A stretch of 50,606 nt of DNA, taken from Hafnia psychrotolerans. Lineage in GTDB: Bacteria > Pseudomonadota > Gammaproteobacteria > Enterobacterales > Enterobacteriaceae. Under the pieces are notes generated by a model that searched no databases, was not told the DNA's origin, and saw only the letters and a program-made list of their open reading frames with translations. Below are positions 36,893 through 46,111 of this stretch, one piece after another. Within the stretch, counting starts at the first letter, position 1. The number at the start of each line of letters is the position of its first letter. The translations under genes were made by a program, and so were the position numbers. The stretch covers positions 1 to 50,606 of the forward strand of contig NZ_BMFZ01000017.1 in assembly GCF_014639435.1 (NCBI RefSeq), in the 5' to 3' direction.

Positions 36893-38656
36893 ATGGACGA
36901 CTTAACCCTCCGATACTTCGACGCTGAAATGCGTTATCTGCGCGAGGCGGGCGAAGAATTTGCCCGTGCGCACCCTGACCGTGCTGCCGGATTGAATCTG
37001 GATAAAGCCGGTGCCCGCGACCCGTATGTAGAGCGCCTGTTCGAGGGCTTTGCCTTTTTGATGGGGCGACTGCGGGAAAAACTCGACGACGATCTGCCTG
37101 AGCTGACCGAAGGGCTGGTCAGCCTGCTGTGGCCGCACTATCTGCGCACCATTCCTTCCCTCTCGATTGTGGAATTCACCCCCGAATGGCAGGGAATGAA
37201 AGAGCGCATGGCGGTAAGCAAAGGTTTTGAAGTGCTTTCCCGCCCGATAGGAGAACGTCGCACGCGCTGCCGCTACACCACCACGCAGGATATTGCGCTG
37301 CTGCCGCTTTCGCTCAGCCGCGCGGTGCTGGATACCGAACTCGACGGACGCTCGGTGATCCGTCTGCGTTTTCACTGCGGTGAGCTGGCCGACTGGAGCA
37401 AAATGACCCTTAGCCATCTGCCGCTCTATTTTGATGCCGATGCGCCGCTGGCCTGCGCCCTGCATGAAGCCTTAACGCTCAATACTGCCAAATTGTGGAT
37501 CCGTCTGCCGGGGCAATCCGACCGTCAGCCGCTGGACGCATTCTTCGCGCCGCAGGGCTTTAGCGAGCAAGACCAGTTGTGGCCAAAAGGCGACAGCGCG
37601 TTCAGCGGTTATCAGTTGCTGCTGGAATACTTCACCTTCCGGGAAAAATTTATGTTCGCCGCGCTGAAAGGGCTGGAAACCGTGGCCTTACCGGCCGAAC
37701 TGGCGTGGTTTGAAATTGATGTCGTGCTGGAAAAACGCTGGGAACATGATTTCTCGTTCTCGGAAAAACATCTGCGGCTGCACTGCGTGCCAGTCATTAA
37801 TCTGTTCCCGCTGGAATCTGACCCGCTCTCGCTCTCCTCGTTGCAGACGGAATATCTGCTGCATCCGATGCGCGTGCAGGATGGCTATACCGAGATCTAC
37901 TCTGTGGACTCGGTGATCTCTTCCAAACATTCCGGGCATCAGGTGTATGTGCCGTTTACCAGCTTCCGCCACAAAGGCGGGATGCTACGCCATGATGCAC
38001 CCGAGTATTACTACCATACGCGCGTCAAACGTGGCCCTTCCGGCCTGCACGATACGTGGCTGGTGCTGGGCGGTGAGGCGTTTGATAACCACACCGTACC
38101 GGAGAACGAAAACCTGTCCCTGAGCCTGACCGGCACCAACGGCCAGTTACCTCGTAAATCCCTGCAAAGCACGGTGCTGGATACCGCGGTGAAATCCACC
38201 GGGGCTAATGTACGGGTGCGCAATCTGTCCGTGCCGTCGATGCCGTGTTATCCGCCGAACCGGGACCGTTTTCACTGGCGGGTGCTGAGCCATCTGGGCA
38301 GCAGCTTCCTGTGGATGATGGACAACGCCGAAGTCCTGCGCGGCACGCTGGCGCTGTATGACTGGACGGAAAACGAGATGAACCGCCGCCGTCTGGATGC
38401 CATCGCTGAGGTGAAGCACCGCGAAATTGAACGCTTTGAACGCGGTTATCTGCTGCGCGGCGTGCATATCGAAATCACGCTCGACAGCAACGGCTTTGCC
38501 GGTAACGGCGATATCTGCCTGTTCGGTGAAATGCTCAGCCGCTTCTTCGCGCTGTACACCGATATTCATCTGTTTAACCGCCTGACCCTGATACTGCAAC
38601 CGACAGGAGAACGTCTGGAATGGGAAGAGAATCACAAGCCGCGCATTCCCGGCTAA
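36893..38656 (+). CDS. tssF: T6SS baseplate protein TssF
   Basis: A 587-residue TssF (VasA/ImpG family), a wedge component of the baseplate. The family opening MDDLTLRYFDAEMRYLREAG, the FAFLMGRLREKLDDDLPELTE segment, and the closing RGVHIEITLDSNGFAGNGDI region are clear. I choose the ATG at 36893: an in-frame ATG 57 bases upstream adds non-family residues (MNCPPLYFGHLYF). The ribosome site is weak (TGAG). It overlaps tssG by 37 bases. Composition returns to GC-rich core at exactly this gene. Confidence 0.95.
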   Translation: MDDLTLRYFDAEMRYLREAGEEFARAHPDRAAGLNLDKAGARDPYVERLFEGFAFLMGRLREKLDDDLPELTEGLVSLLWPHYLRTIPSLSIVEFTPEWQGMKERMAVSKGFEVLSRPIGERRTRCRYTTTQDIALLPLSLSRAVLDTELDGRSVIRLRFHCGELADWSKMTLSHLPLYFDADAPLACALHEALTLNTAKLWIRLPGQSDRQPLDAFFAPQGFSEQDQLWPKGDSAFSGYQLLLEYFTFREKFMFAALKGLETVALPAELAWFEIDVVLEKRWEHDFSFSEKHLRLHCVPVINLFPLESDPLSLSSLQTEYLLHPMRVQDGYTEIYSVDSVISSKHSGHQVYVPFTSFRHKGGMLRHDAPEYYYHTRVKRGPSGLHDTWLVLGGEAFDNHTVPENENLSLSLTGTNGQLPRKSLQSTVLDTAVKSTGANVRVRNLSVPSMPCYPPNRDRFHWRVLSHLGSSFLWMMDNAEVLRGTLALYDWTENEMNRRRLDAIAEVKHREIERFERGYLLRGVHIEITLDSNGFAGNGDICLFGEMLSRFFALYTDIHLFNRLTLILQPTGERLEWEENHKPRIPG

Positions 38657-39708
38657 ACGCCAGGCTTGAGCGCGACATCGGCAAGATCAACTTCTTCCGC
38701 TTCTGTCAGTTACTCGAACAACAACCGGGCTGCCTGCCGCTGGGCAGCACCGCCAATCCAGCCGACGATCCGGTGCGTTTTCGCCCGCATCCGGGCATGG
38801 GGTTCCCGGTCAGTGAACTGAAAGCCTTCGAAACGGATGAAGAACATCCCGATGCGCCGCCAACGGTGCGCACCACGTTTATGGGGCTGTACGGGGTGGA
38901 TTCGCCGCTGCCGACGTCGTATATCGACGACATCACCCAGCAGCGCGAAGGACATGAGGCGCTCGAAGGTTTTCTCGATATTTTCAACCACCGCATCATG
39001 ACGCAGTTCTACCGCATTTGGCGGAAATACTCCTATCCGGCCACCTTCGAAGCAGGCGGAAAAGACAATACGTCGCAAAGCCTGCTGGGGCTGATTGGCA
39101 TGGGGATCCCCGGTTCGCAACAACATTTTGCGACACCAACCTCACGCTTCCTGGCTTTGCTCGGTGTGATGCGCCAGCCGGGAAGAACGGCGGAAGGCGT
39201 GCAGGCGCTGGTGCGGTTGTTAGCGCCGCTGACGCAGGCGGATATCACGCCGCATTGCCTGCGCACCGTGCGCATCGCCGCGCCGATGGCATTTGCTGAT
39301 GAAGGCGCTAACTGGCTGGATGGCTACACCGTGATGGGCGATGAGGCGATCGATGCCAACAGCCAGTTGCTGATATCCCTGCACACCTCAGACTCGGACG
39401 AGGCCAGTGAATGGCTGCCGGGCGGTCAGATTTATGCGGATTTTCAGGTACTGCTGCGCGTGTACCTAGGCTGGCGCTATAAGGCGTGCATCCAGCTGAC
39501 GGTACCCACTCAGCTGCTACCGGCACCGATATTAGGTGATTCGCCGATAAGACTGGGGCTGACCGGCGTGTTGGGGCTGGGCGATGACGCACCGTCAGAG
39601 GATATCCCCGAATACTTTACCGTGGAGCTGGGCCGCTACAGCGGAATGGCTCCTGATATGCATCAGGAAGGAAATGGTCGTGTTATTAAATACCTCTTTA
39701 AAAAGTAA
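38620..39708 (+). CDS. tssG: T6SS baseplate protein TssG
   Basis: A 362-residue TssG (VasB/ImpH family), which forms the baseplate wedge with two TssF and one TssE. Typical segments are INFFRFCQLLEQ (about residue 23), the RPHPGMGFP motif (about 58), the MGLYGVDSPLPTSYIDDI stretch (about 88) and LRVYLGWRYKACIQL near residue 280. The gene starts within the end of tssF and overlaps the start of tssJ by 35 bases. No anomalies seen. Confidence 0.94.
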   Translation: MGRESQAAHSRLNARLERDIGKINFFRFCQLLEQQPGCLPLGSTANPADDPVRFRPHPGMGFPVSELKAFETDEEHPDAPPTVRTTFMGLYGVDSPLPTSYIDDITQQREGHEALEGFLDIFNHRIMTQFYRIWRKYSYPATFEAGGKDNTSQSLLGLIGMGIPGSQQHFATPTSRFLALLGVMRQPGRTAEGVQALVRLLAPLTQADITPHCLRTVRIAAPMAFADEGANWLDGYTVMGDEAIDANSQLLISLHTSDSDEASEWLPGGQIYADFQVLLRVYLGWRYKACIQLTVPTQLLPAPILGDSPIRLGLTGVLGLGDDAPSEDIPEYFTVELGRYSGMAPDMHQEGNGRVIKYLFKK

Positions 39709-40219
39709 ACTCTGGTTGCCTGCGCTGGCTTTATTACTGAGCGGCTGCGGGCTGACTCAAACGGTGACAGACGGCACCGTCTCAGCCACAAAATCTCTGT
39801 TTTATAAGCAGATAAAAGTGCTGCATCTGGATTTCACCGCCCGTGAAGCCCTCAATACCGATGCCACCGAGGCGAACTCATTCTCGCAGCCAGTCATGGT
39901 TCGCGTTTATCAGCTGCGCGATGATAAAAACTTCCAGAAAACGGTCTATCAGCAACTGGCAGGCGACGGCGATGATGCCCTTAAAGACGATCTTCTTGCC
40001 AGCCGCAACGTGGTGGTGAAGCCAGGCACGGCGGCATCGCTGGATATGCCGATGGAGAAGGATGCCAAATTTGTGGCGGTCGTGGCCCTGTTCCGTAATC
40101 CGGATTTAGCCAAAGGTCAGTGGCGTCTGGTGTTAACCCGTGAAGATCTGGATCCGGATAAACCGCGCACTATCGAACTGGGTAATAACGCGCTGACCTT
40201 GCTTGCGGAGAAAAAATGA
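39674..40219 (+). CDS. tssJ: T6SS outer-membrane lipoprotein TssJ
   Basis: A 181-residue lipoprotein. The signal peptide ends in the lipobox LLSGC with the acylated cysteine at residue 25. The mature part follows the TssJ beta-sandwich pattern (VRVYQLRDDKNFQ, ALDMPME-like SLDMPMEKDAKFVAVVALFRNPD). TssJ anchors TssM to the outer membrane. The ATG at 39674 inside the end of tssG has AGGAAGGA closely upstream and leads straight into the signal peptide; an earlier in-frame ATG would spoil it. The four-base overlap with tssE (ATGA) marks one operon. Confidence 0.93.
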   Translation: MVVLLNTSLKSKLWLPALALLLSGCGLTQTVTDGTVSATKSLFYKQIKVLHLDFTAREALNTDATEANSFSQPVMVRVYQLRDDKNFQKTVYQQLAGDGDDALKDDLLASRNVVVKPGTAASLDMPMEKDAKFVAVVALFRNPDLAKGQWRLVLTREDLDPDKPRTIELGNNALTLLAEKK

Positions 40220-40671
40220 TGCCCGGCTCCCGCTCTCCCTCACTTTACGAAATGCTGCGGGGCAACTTTGCTGGCGGCCTCGAGCTTCATCAGGTCAGTG
40301 AAGAGGATCAGGTGGTGCTCTCGGTGCTCGACAACATGCAACGCATCCTCAACTGCCGCGCCGGAACGCTCAGCCATTTGCCGGATTACGGCCTGCCTGA
40401 CATGACCAAAATGTTACAGGGCATGCCCGGGACCGCGCATGCGCTTATTGATACGCTTGCCGGTGTGTTGTTGAAGTATGAGCCTCGCCTGCAGGCCCTG
40501 AATGTGAGTCTTCTCGAGCAGGAGGTGCCGGGCGAGCTGCGTTACGCCATCGACGCCGAGCTGAAGGGCATCGGTCTGGTGCGCTACGGCACCGAATTCA
40601 TGCCGGAGGGGCGGGTGCTCATCAGGCATATGAGACAGCAGCAGTATCTCGACCCTAACATCAGAATGTAG
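40216..40671 (+). CDS. tssE: T6SS baseplate protein TssE (gp25-like)
   Basis: A 151-residue gp25-like lysozyme-family baseplate protein. It initiates sheath polymerisation with TssF/TssG. The conserved SVLDNMQRILNCRAGTLSHL and DYGLPDM run (about residues 35-62) and the YEPRL motif (about residue 92) are present. Either ATG at 40216 or 40219 may be used. The gp25 glutamate-containing EPRL motif is intact (KYEPRLQAL). It is followed after 33 bases by an unknown small gene. Confidence 0.94.
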   Translation: MMPGSRSPSLYEMLRGNFAGGLELHQVSEEDQVVLSVLDNMQRILNCRAGTLSHLPDYGLPDMTKMLQGMPGTAHALIDTLAGVLLKYEPRLQALNVSLLEQEVPGELRYAIDAELKGIGLVRYGTEFMPEGRVLIRHMRQQQYLDPNIRM

Positions 40672-40704
40672 GTTGTTCATCTCCTCAGGCTTACCAGGTA
40701 ACGC

Positions 40705-41175
40705 ATGTCAGCAAAAACACACTTTCTTAAAAAACTCCAGGCACTGCAGTCCTCTTGCCCGACATTTGACAGCAAGACCGAGGCCGATATTGCAGCGTTT
40801 CGTCAGCGACTCACTCAGCTTCATACGCGCATGGATGCGTGGCTGAAGGAAACCGGCATCTGTATTGAAGGTACCTCAGTATCGCTCATTGACCTGCTGG
40901 TCGGGCAACGGGCTTTTGAGGTGCTGGGTATTATTCTTTGCTACGAAAACAGGACGATAACATTCACGCCTCTATTTTTGTACGGCCAGGGCGTGACGGG
41001 GTGCGTGGAAGTGAACCTCTGCGCAGAGGGGAGTATGACGCCTATTTGTCGGCTGTTTATGCGCGCGGGCAGGCGCACTGAGTGGTGTTGCACCCGGGCA
41101 AGCCTGTTGTCAGGGCCCGTGCACGAGTTTGACGAAGAGGCATTTTTCGCGACGCTCGAAGGTTTATTACCCTAG
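40705..41175 (+). CDS. Uncharacterised T6SS-cluster protein
   Basis: A 156-residue soluble protein that I do not recognise. It opens with a helical, charged region (about residues 1-50) and continues with a beta-rich part holding five cysteines (GICIEG, ILCYEN, GCVEVNLCAEG, PICRLF, WCCTRA). There is no signal peptide and no membrane span, so cytoplasmic. It lies between tssE and the TagA-like gene, 33 and 56 bases from them, with the composition of the T6SS core, so it is probably part of the operon. Possible roles include an adaptor or a cytoplasmic accessory factor; nothing in sequence decides. Confidence 0.65.
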   Translation: MSAKTHFLKKLQALQSSCPTFDSKTEADIAAFRQRLTQLHTRMDAWLKETGICIEGTSVSLIDLLVGQRAFEVLGIILCYENRTITFTPLFLYGQGVTGCVEVNLCAEGSMTPICRLFMRAGRRTEWCCTRASLLSGPVHEFDEEAFFATLEGLLP

Positions 41176-41231
41176 CGGGCATGCGACTCCCTTTCATTAC
41201 CCTCATTTTTAGGCAGTAACGGAAATCCTCT

Positions 41232-42626
41232 ATGAATAATTTTAAGCAACTTAAAACCGGCAGCGATCCGCGCACGCTGCCAGACTATGCTGCTCTGCGC
41301 GCTGAACTGGCTAAACTGTCCCATCCTGCCCGGCCCGATGTGAACTGGCGTTATGCCGAAAAACGCTGTCTCTCGTTGTTTGAGCAAAATGGTGTGGAAC
41401 TGCAAACAGTGGCCTGGTATACGCTTGCCCGTATGCATCTGGCCGGGTTGCTTGGGCTGAACGAAGGGCTGTCAATTCTGGAAGCCCTGATCCGCCATCA
41501 GTGGGGGACTCTCTGGCCGCAACCGGTACATGCCCGGATGGAAATCCTCAGCAGTCTGAGCCAGCGACTACAGCAGCTGATGCGCACGCTGCCCCTGAAC
41601 TACAGCGACCTCGGTCAGCTTTACCGGGCAGAGCAGCAGCTAACCAGCCTGGGAGCAGTACTACAGCGTCTGGAGCTCAAACATCTGAGCCAGCTCGATA
41701 CGTTGCGCACTCTGATGCATAACAGTGCATCCCGACTGGAAAACAGCGACGGTGCATCCGAACCCGGTTCTGTCATTCAGCCCGGTATCGTACTGCCAGC
41801 TACGGTAATAAATGGCATGGGGACATCTGCTGATGCCATAACCGGTGTTCCGGTTGCAGACAAAAATGAACCGGTTAACTCTGTTAAGTGGGTGTATGTT
41901 GCACAGCCGGAACTTCAGCCGAACGTGGACGTGTTGACGACGGTCCCTGCTCCAAAAAAGTTATGGAAGCCGTTTGCTATGGGAATGTTTACCATGCTGG
42001 TGGCAGGCAGCGTAGCGGTGTGGGGCTGGCACTATTTGCACCGACAGGACCCGTTACAGGCACAGCTTGCTGCATCGCTGGCTCCTTTACCTTCGGTGCT
42101 CTCGTCCGTGCAACTGAAGGCACGTCGTCTTCAAACGCCCTTACCGGAAGCCCTCATTACAGAGACACAGCAGCAACTCACCCGCCTAAATCAGTTACCT
42201 CCAGATTGGTCGCTCAACTACAGTCGACAGTTGGTACAACAGGCTCAGGTGCTGTGGCCGGAGCGGGCAAAACCCCTGGCGCTTCAGTGGCAACATCAAC
42301 TTAATGCAGCAGCTTTACCTGTTGACTCAATGAGCGGCTGGCATCAGGGAATGACAAAATTGCAGCAACTGAGTGACAGGCTGAGCGGGCTGGATGAACA
42401 GCGCGGCAAATACATGACGGTCAGTGAACTGAAGTCTGTGGTCTATTCGACGAGCCAAACTTTTAACCGTTCTGTGCCCGCAGAAGAGCAACTGCGCCGG
42501 TACGCGGATAACCCCTCAGATATTCAGTTGCGGCAGGTAGAAATGGCCCTGGAGCAGCTTCAAAAACGTTATTTTTTGCTGCGACAAGAGCAGAGTAAAA
42601 CGGCGGTGACCCTGGTGACGCCGTGA
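41232..42626 (+). CDS. TagA/VasL-like membrane-anchored TssA-related protein
   Basis: A 464-residue protein with an ImpA-type N-terminal domain (about residues 10-150, with VAWYTLARMHLAGLLGLNEGL), a linker, one membrane span at about 245-265 (FAMGMFTMLVAGSVAVWGW), and a C-terminal VasL-like helical domain (about 285-460). This is the layout of the long, membrane-inserted TssA relatives named TagA, which hold the distal end of the extended sheath at the far membrane. It ends the T6SS block. ImpA family membership is secure; the TagA role is inferred from domain order. Confidence 0.82.
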   Translation: MNNFKQLKTGSDPRTLPDYAALRAELAKLSHPARPDVNWRYAEKRCLSLFEQNGVELQTVAWYTLARMHLAGLLGLNEGLSILEALIRHQWGTLWPQPVHARMEILSSLSQRLQQLMRTLPLNYSDLGQLYRAEQQLTSLGAVLQRLELKHLSQLDTLRTLMHNSASRLENSDGASEPGSVIQPGIVLPATVINGMGTSADAITGVPVADKNEPVNSVKWVYVAQPELQPNVDVLTTVPAPKKLWKPFAMGMFTMLVAGSVAVWGWHYLHRQDPLQAQLAASLAPLPSVLSSVQLKARRLQTPLPEALITETQQQLTRLNQLPPDWSLNYSRQLVQQAQVLWPERAKPLALQWQHQLNAAALPVDSMSGWHQGMTKLQQLSDRLSGLDEQRGKYMTVSELKSVVYSTSQTFNRSVPAEEQLRRYADNPSDIQLRQVEMALEQLQKRYFLLRQEQSKTAVTLVTP

Positions 42627-42802
42627 CGGTTATTCACTGCGGTCTTTGTCGTTAGGTCATGCCCCATTTTTAGCCGAGGCGAAGAGTAGAACGTAGCGCA
42701 TGTCATTTTGGGGTATCGCCACTCAGTGCGATGTTTGCAACACAGTTCAGACACCGGAGTTCCGGCTTCAGCCTGGCCATGATTTGGTTGCCGGTAAACA
42801 TT

Positions 42803-43072
42803 TTATGATCTGAAAATATAAACCAAAGCAATAATACCCACACAAACAGCGCAGATGACTGCACTACCGGAGAATTCTCTTAATGAACTTAAATAATCTT
42901 CACTGTGTTCATTTAATTGATTAATGGCTTCTTTTTCGCTTTCTGCGTTTACTTCGATATGATGTTTTCTGAATCCTTTTTGTTTCATATCCTTAATTAA
43001 TGAGCCTGTGACAGATTCTTTTTGGATTGCTTTTGATTCGCGATTTTTTATAAAAACAACATATTTATGCAT
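42803..43072 (-). CDS. Small single-span membrane protein, unknown
   Basis: An 89-residue protein beginning MHKYVVFIKNRESKAIQKE and ending in one hydrophobic span (AVICAVCVGIIALVYIF, about residues 70-86), so a C-terminally anchored membrane protein with a charged cytoplasmic head. I use the ATG at 43072, with AGAGG five bases upstream, rather than one 45 bases earlier. No family recognised. Lies between convergent T6SS and minus-strand mipA-like gene and is AT-rich, so it may be a later insertion. The gap 42627-42802 shows nothing recognisable. Confidence 0.55.
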   Translation of the reverse strand: MHKYVVFIKNRESKAIQKESVTGSLIKDMKQKGFRKHHIEVNAESEKEAINQLNEHSEDYLSSLREFSGSAVICAVCVGIIALVYIFRS

Positions 43073-43167
43073 TATTGCCTCTGTGAAATCACAGGTTTTA
43101 ACGCTGTGATTTTCCAATTTATTTTTGCCTAAATATCCAAAGGTTCTATCAAATATTAACTTCCGCC

Positions 43168-43192
43168 AATGTCATTATAGTGACATTTTTTT
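43168..43192 (+). terminator. Hairpin with T tract between two minus-strand genes
   Basis: AATGTCA (43168-43174) pairs with TGACATT (43181-43187) and is followed by further Ts on the plus strand. The orientation would stop plus-strand transcripts; on the minus strand, where the neighbouring genes lie, it has no T tract after it. Low weight. Confidence 0.35.
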
Positions 43193-43216
43193 ACCTGTCT
43201 CACACGTCATTAGGGT

Positions 43217-43996
43217 TCAGAAAGTATAAAGGATTGCCATGCTGATCGACGTCTGGTTGGGTTTGAACACGATCGGGCTATCCTTGGCATGTTTGTTCAG
43301 CCAGGTGTAGTCGACGCTGGCTAACGTGCCCCAGTGCGAGGTGAGCTGGTGACTCCATGTCAAACTGCTTTCCACTCCATAAAACCCACTGTTGGCCTGG
43401 TAGGGGGCATAACCTGAACGAAGACTCTGGCTGTGATCAACGCCATAAAATGTATTCATGTAGCGGCTGTCGCCAAAAAGCGCCGCACTTTGAAGGGCTA
43501 CTGTGTCAGTGTCATTCTGGAATGGGAGCAGAGTCGCCGATGTTCGATACTGCACGCCTTGCCCATCGCTGAGCGGTAGAGTGGCTTTACCTTCGAAAGA
43601 CAGCCAAGGTGTCACTGACCAGCCAACAGCGATGGCTGTATTCAGCGCAGCATTGATATTGCCCATGCCTTTGAGCTTATCTGAACCGTCGCGCCAGCTT
43701 GAGTTCTGATCCGAGCGACCTAAGCTATATCCCAGCGTATGCTCGAGATACAAACCCCTGTCACTTTGCAGGTCATAGCCAAGACCTTTCTGAGTATCAA
43801 AAAAGAATGCGCCATCCCGTGCCTGCACGACGGGAGCAACCTGCCAGTGTCGTTTATCCGATCCGCTGTAACGCGGCGAATTTTGCCCGCCAACGCCAAG
43901 AGTCAGGCTCGGCGGCGGTGTGGTTGTCTCTGCACGCGCTACGGTACTGGTGACGGCAAAACAGGTAATGTACAGCAACAGCTTTCTGGTTATCAT
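43217..43996 (-). CDS. MipA/OmpV-family outer-membrane protein
   Basis: A 259-residue protein with a signal peptide (MITRKLLLYITCFAVTSTVARA) and the MipA/OmpV beta-barrel pattern: the opening LTLGVGGQNSPRYSGSDKR, GLGYDL, the ASVDYTWL strand and a final phenylalanine (AILYTF). MipA of E. coli scaffolds the transglycosylase MltA and the synthase PBP1B; other family members respond to envelope stress or antibiotics. GAGGAG lies six bases before the ATG. It is divergent from the two-component genes, 128 bases away, which makes it a likely target of that system. Confidence 0.9.
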   Translation of the reverse strand: MITRKLLLYITCFAVTSTVARAETTTPPPSLTLGVGGQNSPRYSGSDKRHWQVAPVVQARDGAFFFDTQKGLGYDLQSDRGLYLEHTLGYSLGRSDQNSSWRDGSDKLKGMGNINAALNTAIAVGWSVTPWLSFEGKATLPLSDGQGVQYRTSATLLPFQNDTDTVALQSAALFGDSRYMNTFYGVDHSQSLRSGYAPYQANSGFYGVESSLTWSHQLTSHWGTLASVDYTWLNKHAKDSPIVFKPNQTSISMAILYTF

Positions 43997-44124
43997 CGTG
44001 ACTCCTCATCATTCATCAATCGCCAAATAAAAGCGGATTATGACCGCGTCTGAAGCACAGAGTATGAAGAGGCAGTGTCAATTTGCTGTCGGGAAATTAT
44101 TAAGAAACGGTCAAGGTAGTGAAT

Positions 44125-44826
44125 ATGCAAATAAAGCGAGTCCTGATTATTGAAGATGACGCTGATGCTGCCGACGTGCTCAAGGCGTATTTAAAACGGG
44201 AACAGTATGAGGTTGCAGTAGCAGGAGATGGTCTGGTCGGACTTGAGATGGTACAGCGTTGGAAACCAGACCTTATTTTGCTTGATGTGATGTTGCCAGG
44301 CATGAACGGGACCGAAGTGCTGGCAGCTGTGCGTCGGAAAAACAATACGCCAGTGATTATGGTCACGGCTATGGGCGATCTCCCGGATAAAATTGGTGCG
44401 CTTCGCTATGGCGCGGATGACTATGTGGTGAAACCCTACAATCCAGGGGAAGTGGTCGCCAGAGTTCAGGCCGTGTTGCGCAGAACATCCACTGCGGCAG
44501 AAACTGAAAGATCTGGATCCCTGCACTGGAAAAATTTAACCGTAGACAGCGAGGTGCTGACCGCCAGCGTCACTGATGGTTCAGGGAAACTGAGCTATCT
44601 GGACTTAACCCCCACTGAATTTAGCGTACTGACCACACTGATGAGTGCGCCTACTCGGCCTTTCTCGCGGCAATATCTTCTTGAGTGCTGTCTGCCGGAA
44701 AGTGAGGCTTTAGAGCGGGTGGTCGACACGCACGTTTATAACCTGCGGAAAAAAATGGAGTCGGCTGGCATTGCAGATGTGCTGGTCAATGTCCGTGGTG
44801 TCGGTTACCGGTTCAGACAACCATGA
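44125..44826 (+). CDS. OmpR/PhoB-type response regulator
   Basis: A 233-residue regulator with a receiver domain (residues 1-120; acidic pair in IIEDDAD, phospho-acceptor aspartate 54 in LILLDVMLPG, conserved K in DDYVVKPYNPGEV) and a winged-helix DNA-binding domain (about 132-232, with LDLTPTEFSVLTTLM and VVDTHVYNLRKKME). By overall look it is close to the AdeR/BaeR kind that controls RND pumps. I use the ATG at 44125, with AAGG eight bases upstream, rather than the GTG at 44119. It overlaps the kinase gene by four bases. Probable targets are the RND genes downstream and the divergent mipA-like gene. Confidence 0.92.
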   Translation: MQIKRVLIIEDDADAADVLKAYLKREQYEVAVAGDGLVGLEMVQRWKPDLILLDVMLPGMNGTEVLAAVRRKNNTPVIMVTAMGDLPDKIGALRYGADDYVVKPYNPGEVVARVQAVLRRTSTAAETERSGSLHWKNLTVDSEVLTASVTDGSGKLSYLDLTPTEFSVLTTLMSAPTRPFSRQYLLECCLPESEALERVVDTHVYNLRKKMESAGIADVLVNVRGVGYRFRQP

Positions 44827-46001
44827 ATAAAAATAACCACCAATCCCTTTGGCGCTGGATTTGCGTGCGTATTCTCCTGCTTGCTATTGGTTCGGTCATT
44901 GTCATCGCAATTTGTATGTGGGTACGTTTTGCCTTGGTGAACCTTTGGATCCTTCATCACATGCCTATCGCAGTAAGAAATGAACTGACATTGTTACTGG
45001 ATAACCCTGCAACCAACCCTGCACGCTTTCACCAGATTGTTGACCAATGGTGGGGCATCGAATATTCAGTTCCTTCGATTGCGTCAGCAGATTGGATTAT
45101 GATGGGGGTACTTGTCGCTGTCACCATACCGCTTATCCTCATATTGGGATTACGTTCGGCACGCCCTTTATCCGCACAATTCAGCCGTCTTGCCTCTGCA
45201 GCAGGAGCGGTATCTCGAGGGCAATTTTCTACCAGAGCGGATCCTGTAAAAGGCGCACCCACCGAGTTGGTTCAGTTCACTGAGGACTTCAACACCATGG
45301 CCCGAAAGCTCGCCCGTTATGATCGGGAGCTTCGTGCATCTCATGTGGCTATGGCGCACGAACTGCGCTCCCCACTTACGGCCGCGATAGGGCGACTTCA
45401 GGGCGTGTTAGACGGTGTCTTTGAGCCGGATCCGCGGCAGCTCGAGATGGTGATGAAGCAGCTTATTCATTTGAGTCGGCTTATCGAAGAGTTGCATCTG
45501 CTCTCGCTGGCTGACGCGGGCCAGTTAAGTCTGGATAAATGTGAAATAGATATAGCGGAATTGCTGCGGGAACGAGTGATATGGTTAACACCCCAGTCTG
45601 AAGCCGTGGATATGATTATCTCTGTTGACGTAGAGGTTGACTGTCGCTACGTAGGTGACCCTTTTCGCCTGGGACAGGTCTTTACTATTCTAATGGAAAA
45701 TGCGCTGCGATACGCCTCAGAAGGCGGTGTTTTAGCTATTAAAGCCAATCGGTTGCCAGGTGGTTTGCAAATTTTATTCCGTGATAAGGGGAAAGGCGTC
45801 GAAGAAGCCTTCCTGCCACGGATATTTGAACGATTCACCCGAGCTGAAACGTCACGTGCTCGCCACTTCGGTGGCAGTGGCCTTGGTCTCTCCATCGCTC
45901 GGGCAATCTGTGAGGCGCACGGAGGCACGATAAAAGCCAGTCATAGTGAGGACGGTGGATTAGTGATTAGCCTTGAATTGCCTGCAATAGAAAACATTTA
46001 A
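44823..46001 (+). CDS. Sensor histidine kinase
   Basis: A 392-residue membrane histidine kinase. Two membrane spans (about residues 12-32 and 92-112) bracket a short periplasmic sensor of about 60 residues. A HAMP domain follows, then the H-box AMAHELRSPLTAAIGRLQG with phospho-acceptor histidine 179, the N-box LMENALRYAS (about 295), G1 DKGKGVEEAF and G2 GGSGLGLSIARAI. It should phosphorylate the regulator encoded just before it. The small sensor region suggests detection of membrane or periplasmic stress. The signal is unknown. Confidence 0.93.
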   Translation: MNKNNHQSLWRWICVRILLLAIGSVIVIAICMWVRFALVNLWILHHMPIAVRNELTLLLDNPATNPARFHQIVDQWWGIEYSVPSIASADWIMMGVLVAVTIPLILILGLRSARPLSAQFSRLASAAGAVSRGQFSTRADPVKGAPTELVQFTEDFNTMARKLARYDRELRASHVAMAHELRSPLTAAIGRLQGVLDGVFEPDPRQLEMVMKQLIHLSRLIEELHLLSLADAGQLSLDKCEIDIAELLRERVIWLTPQSEAVDMIISVDVEVDCRYVGDPFRLGQVFTILMENALRYASEGGVLAIKANRLPGGLQILFRDKGKGVEEAFLPRIFERFTRAETSRARHFGGSGLGLSIARAICEAHGGTIKASHSEDGGLVISLELPAIENI

Positions 46002-46008
46002 TTTAAAC

Positions 46009-46060
46009 ATATCGAATAAAGTGTCTGTCTTGACGCATCCTTGATGAAATATCGAATGAA
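46009..46060 (+). promoter_or_regulatory. Direct repeats upstream of the RND operon
   Basis: ATATCGAATAAA (46009-46020) and ATATCGAATGAA (46049-46060) are direct repeats starting 40 bases apart, close to four helical turns. They lie between the kinase gene and the adaptor gene. OmpR-type regulators bind direct repeats on one face of the helix, so this may be the binding site of the local regulator. Repeat spacing is wider than the usual 10-11 bases, so it would imply two separate dimers. Confidence 0.35.
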
Positions 46061-46111
46061 TCTGGACAGAAACTGGATTGAATAGCGTTATATCAATTCA
46101 GGGATTCAATT

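Noticed and set aside
42627-42802. A 32-codon minus-strand frame (start MFTGNQIMARLKPELR) and imperfect repeats in the gap after the TagA-like gene
   Set aside because: Too short, no ribosome site, and no recognisable match; left as unexplained non-coding DNA.
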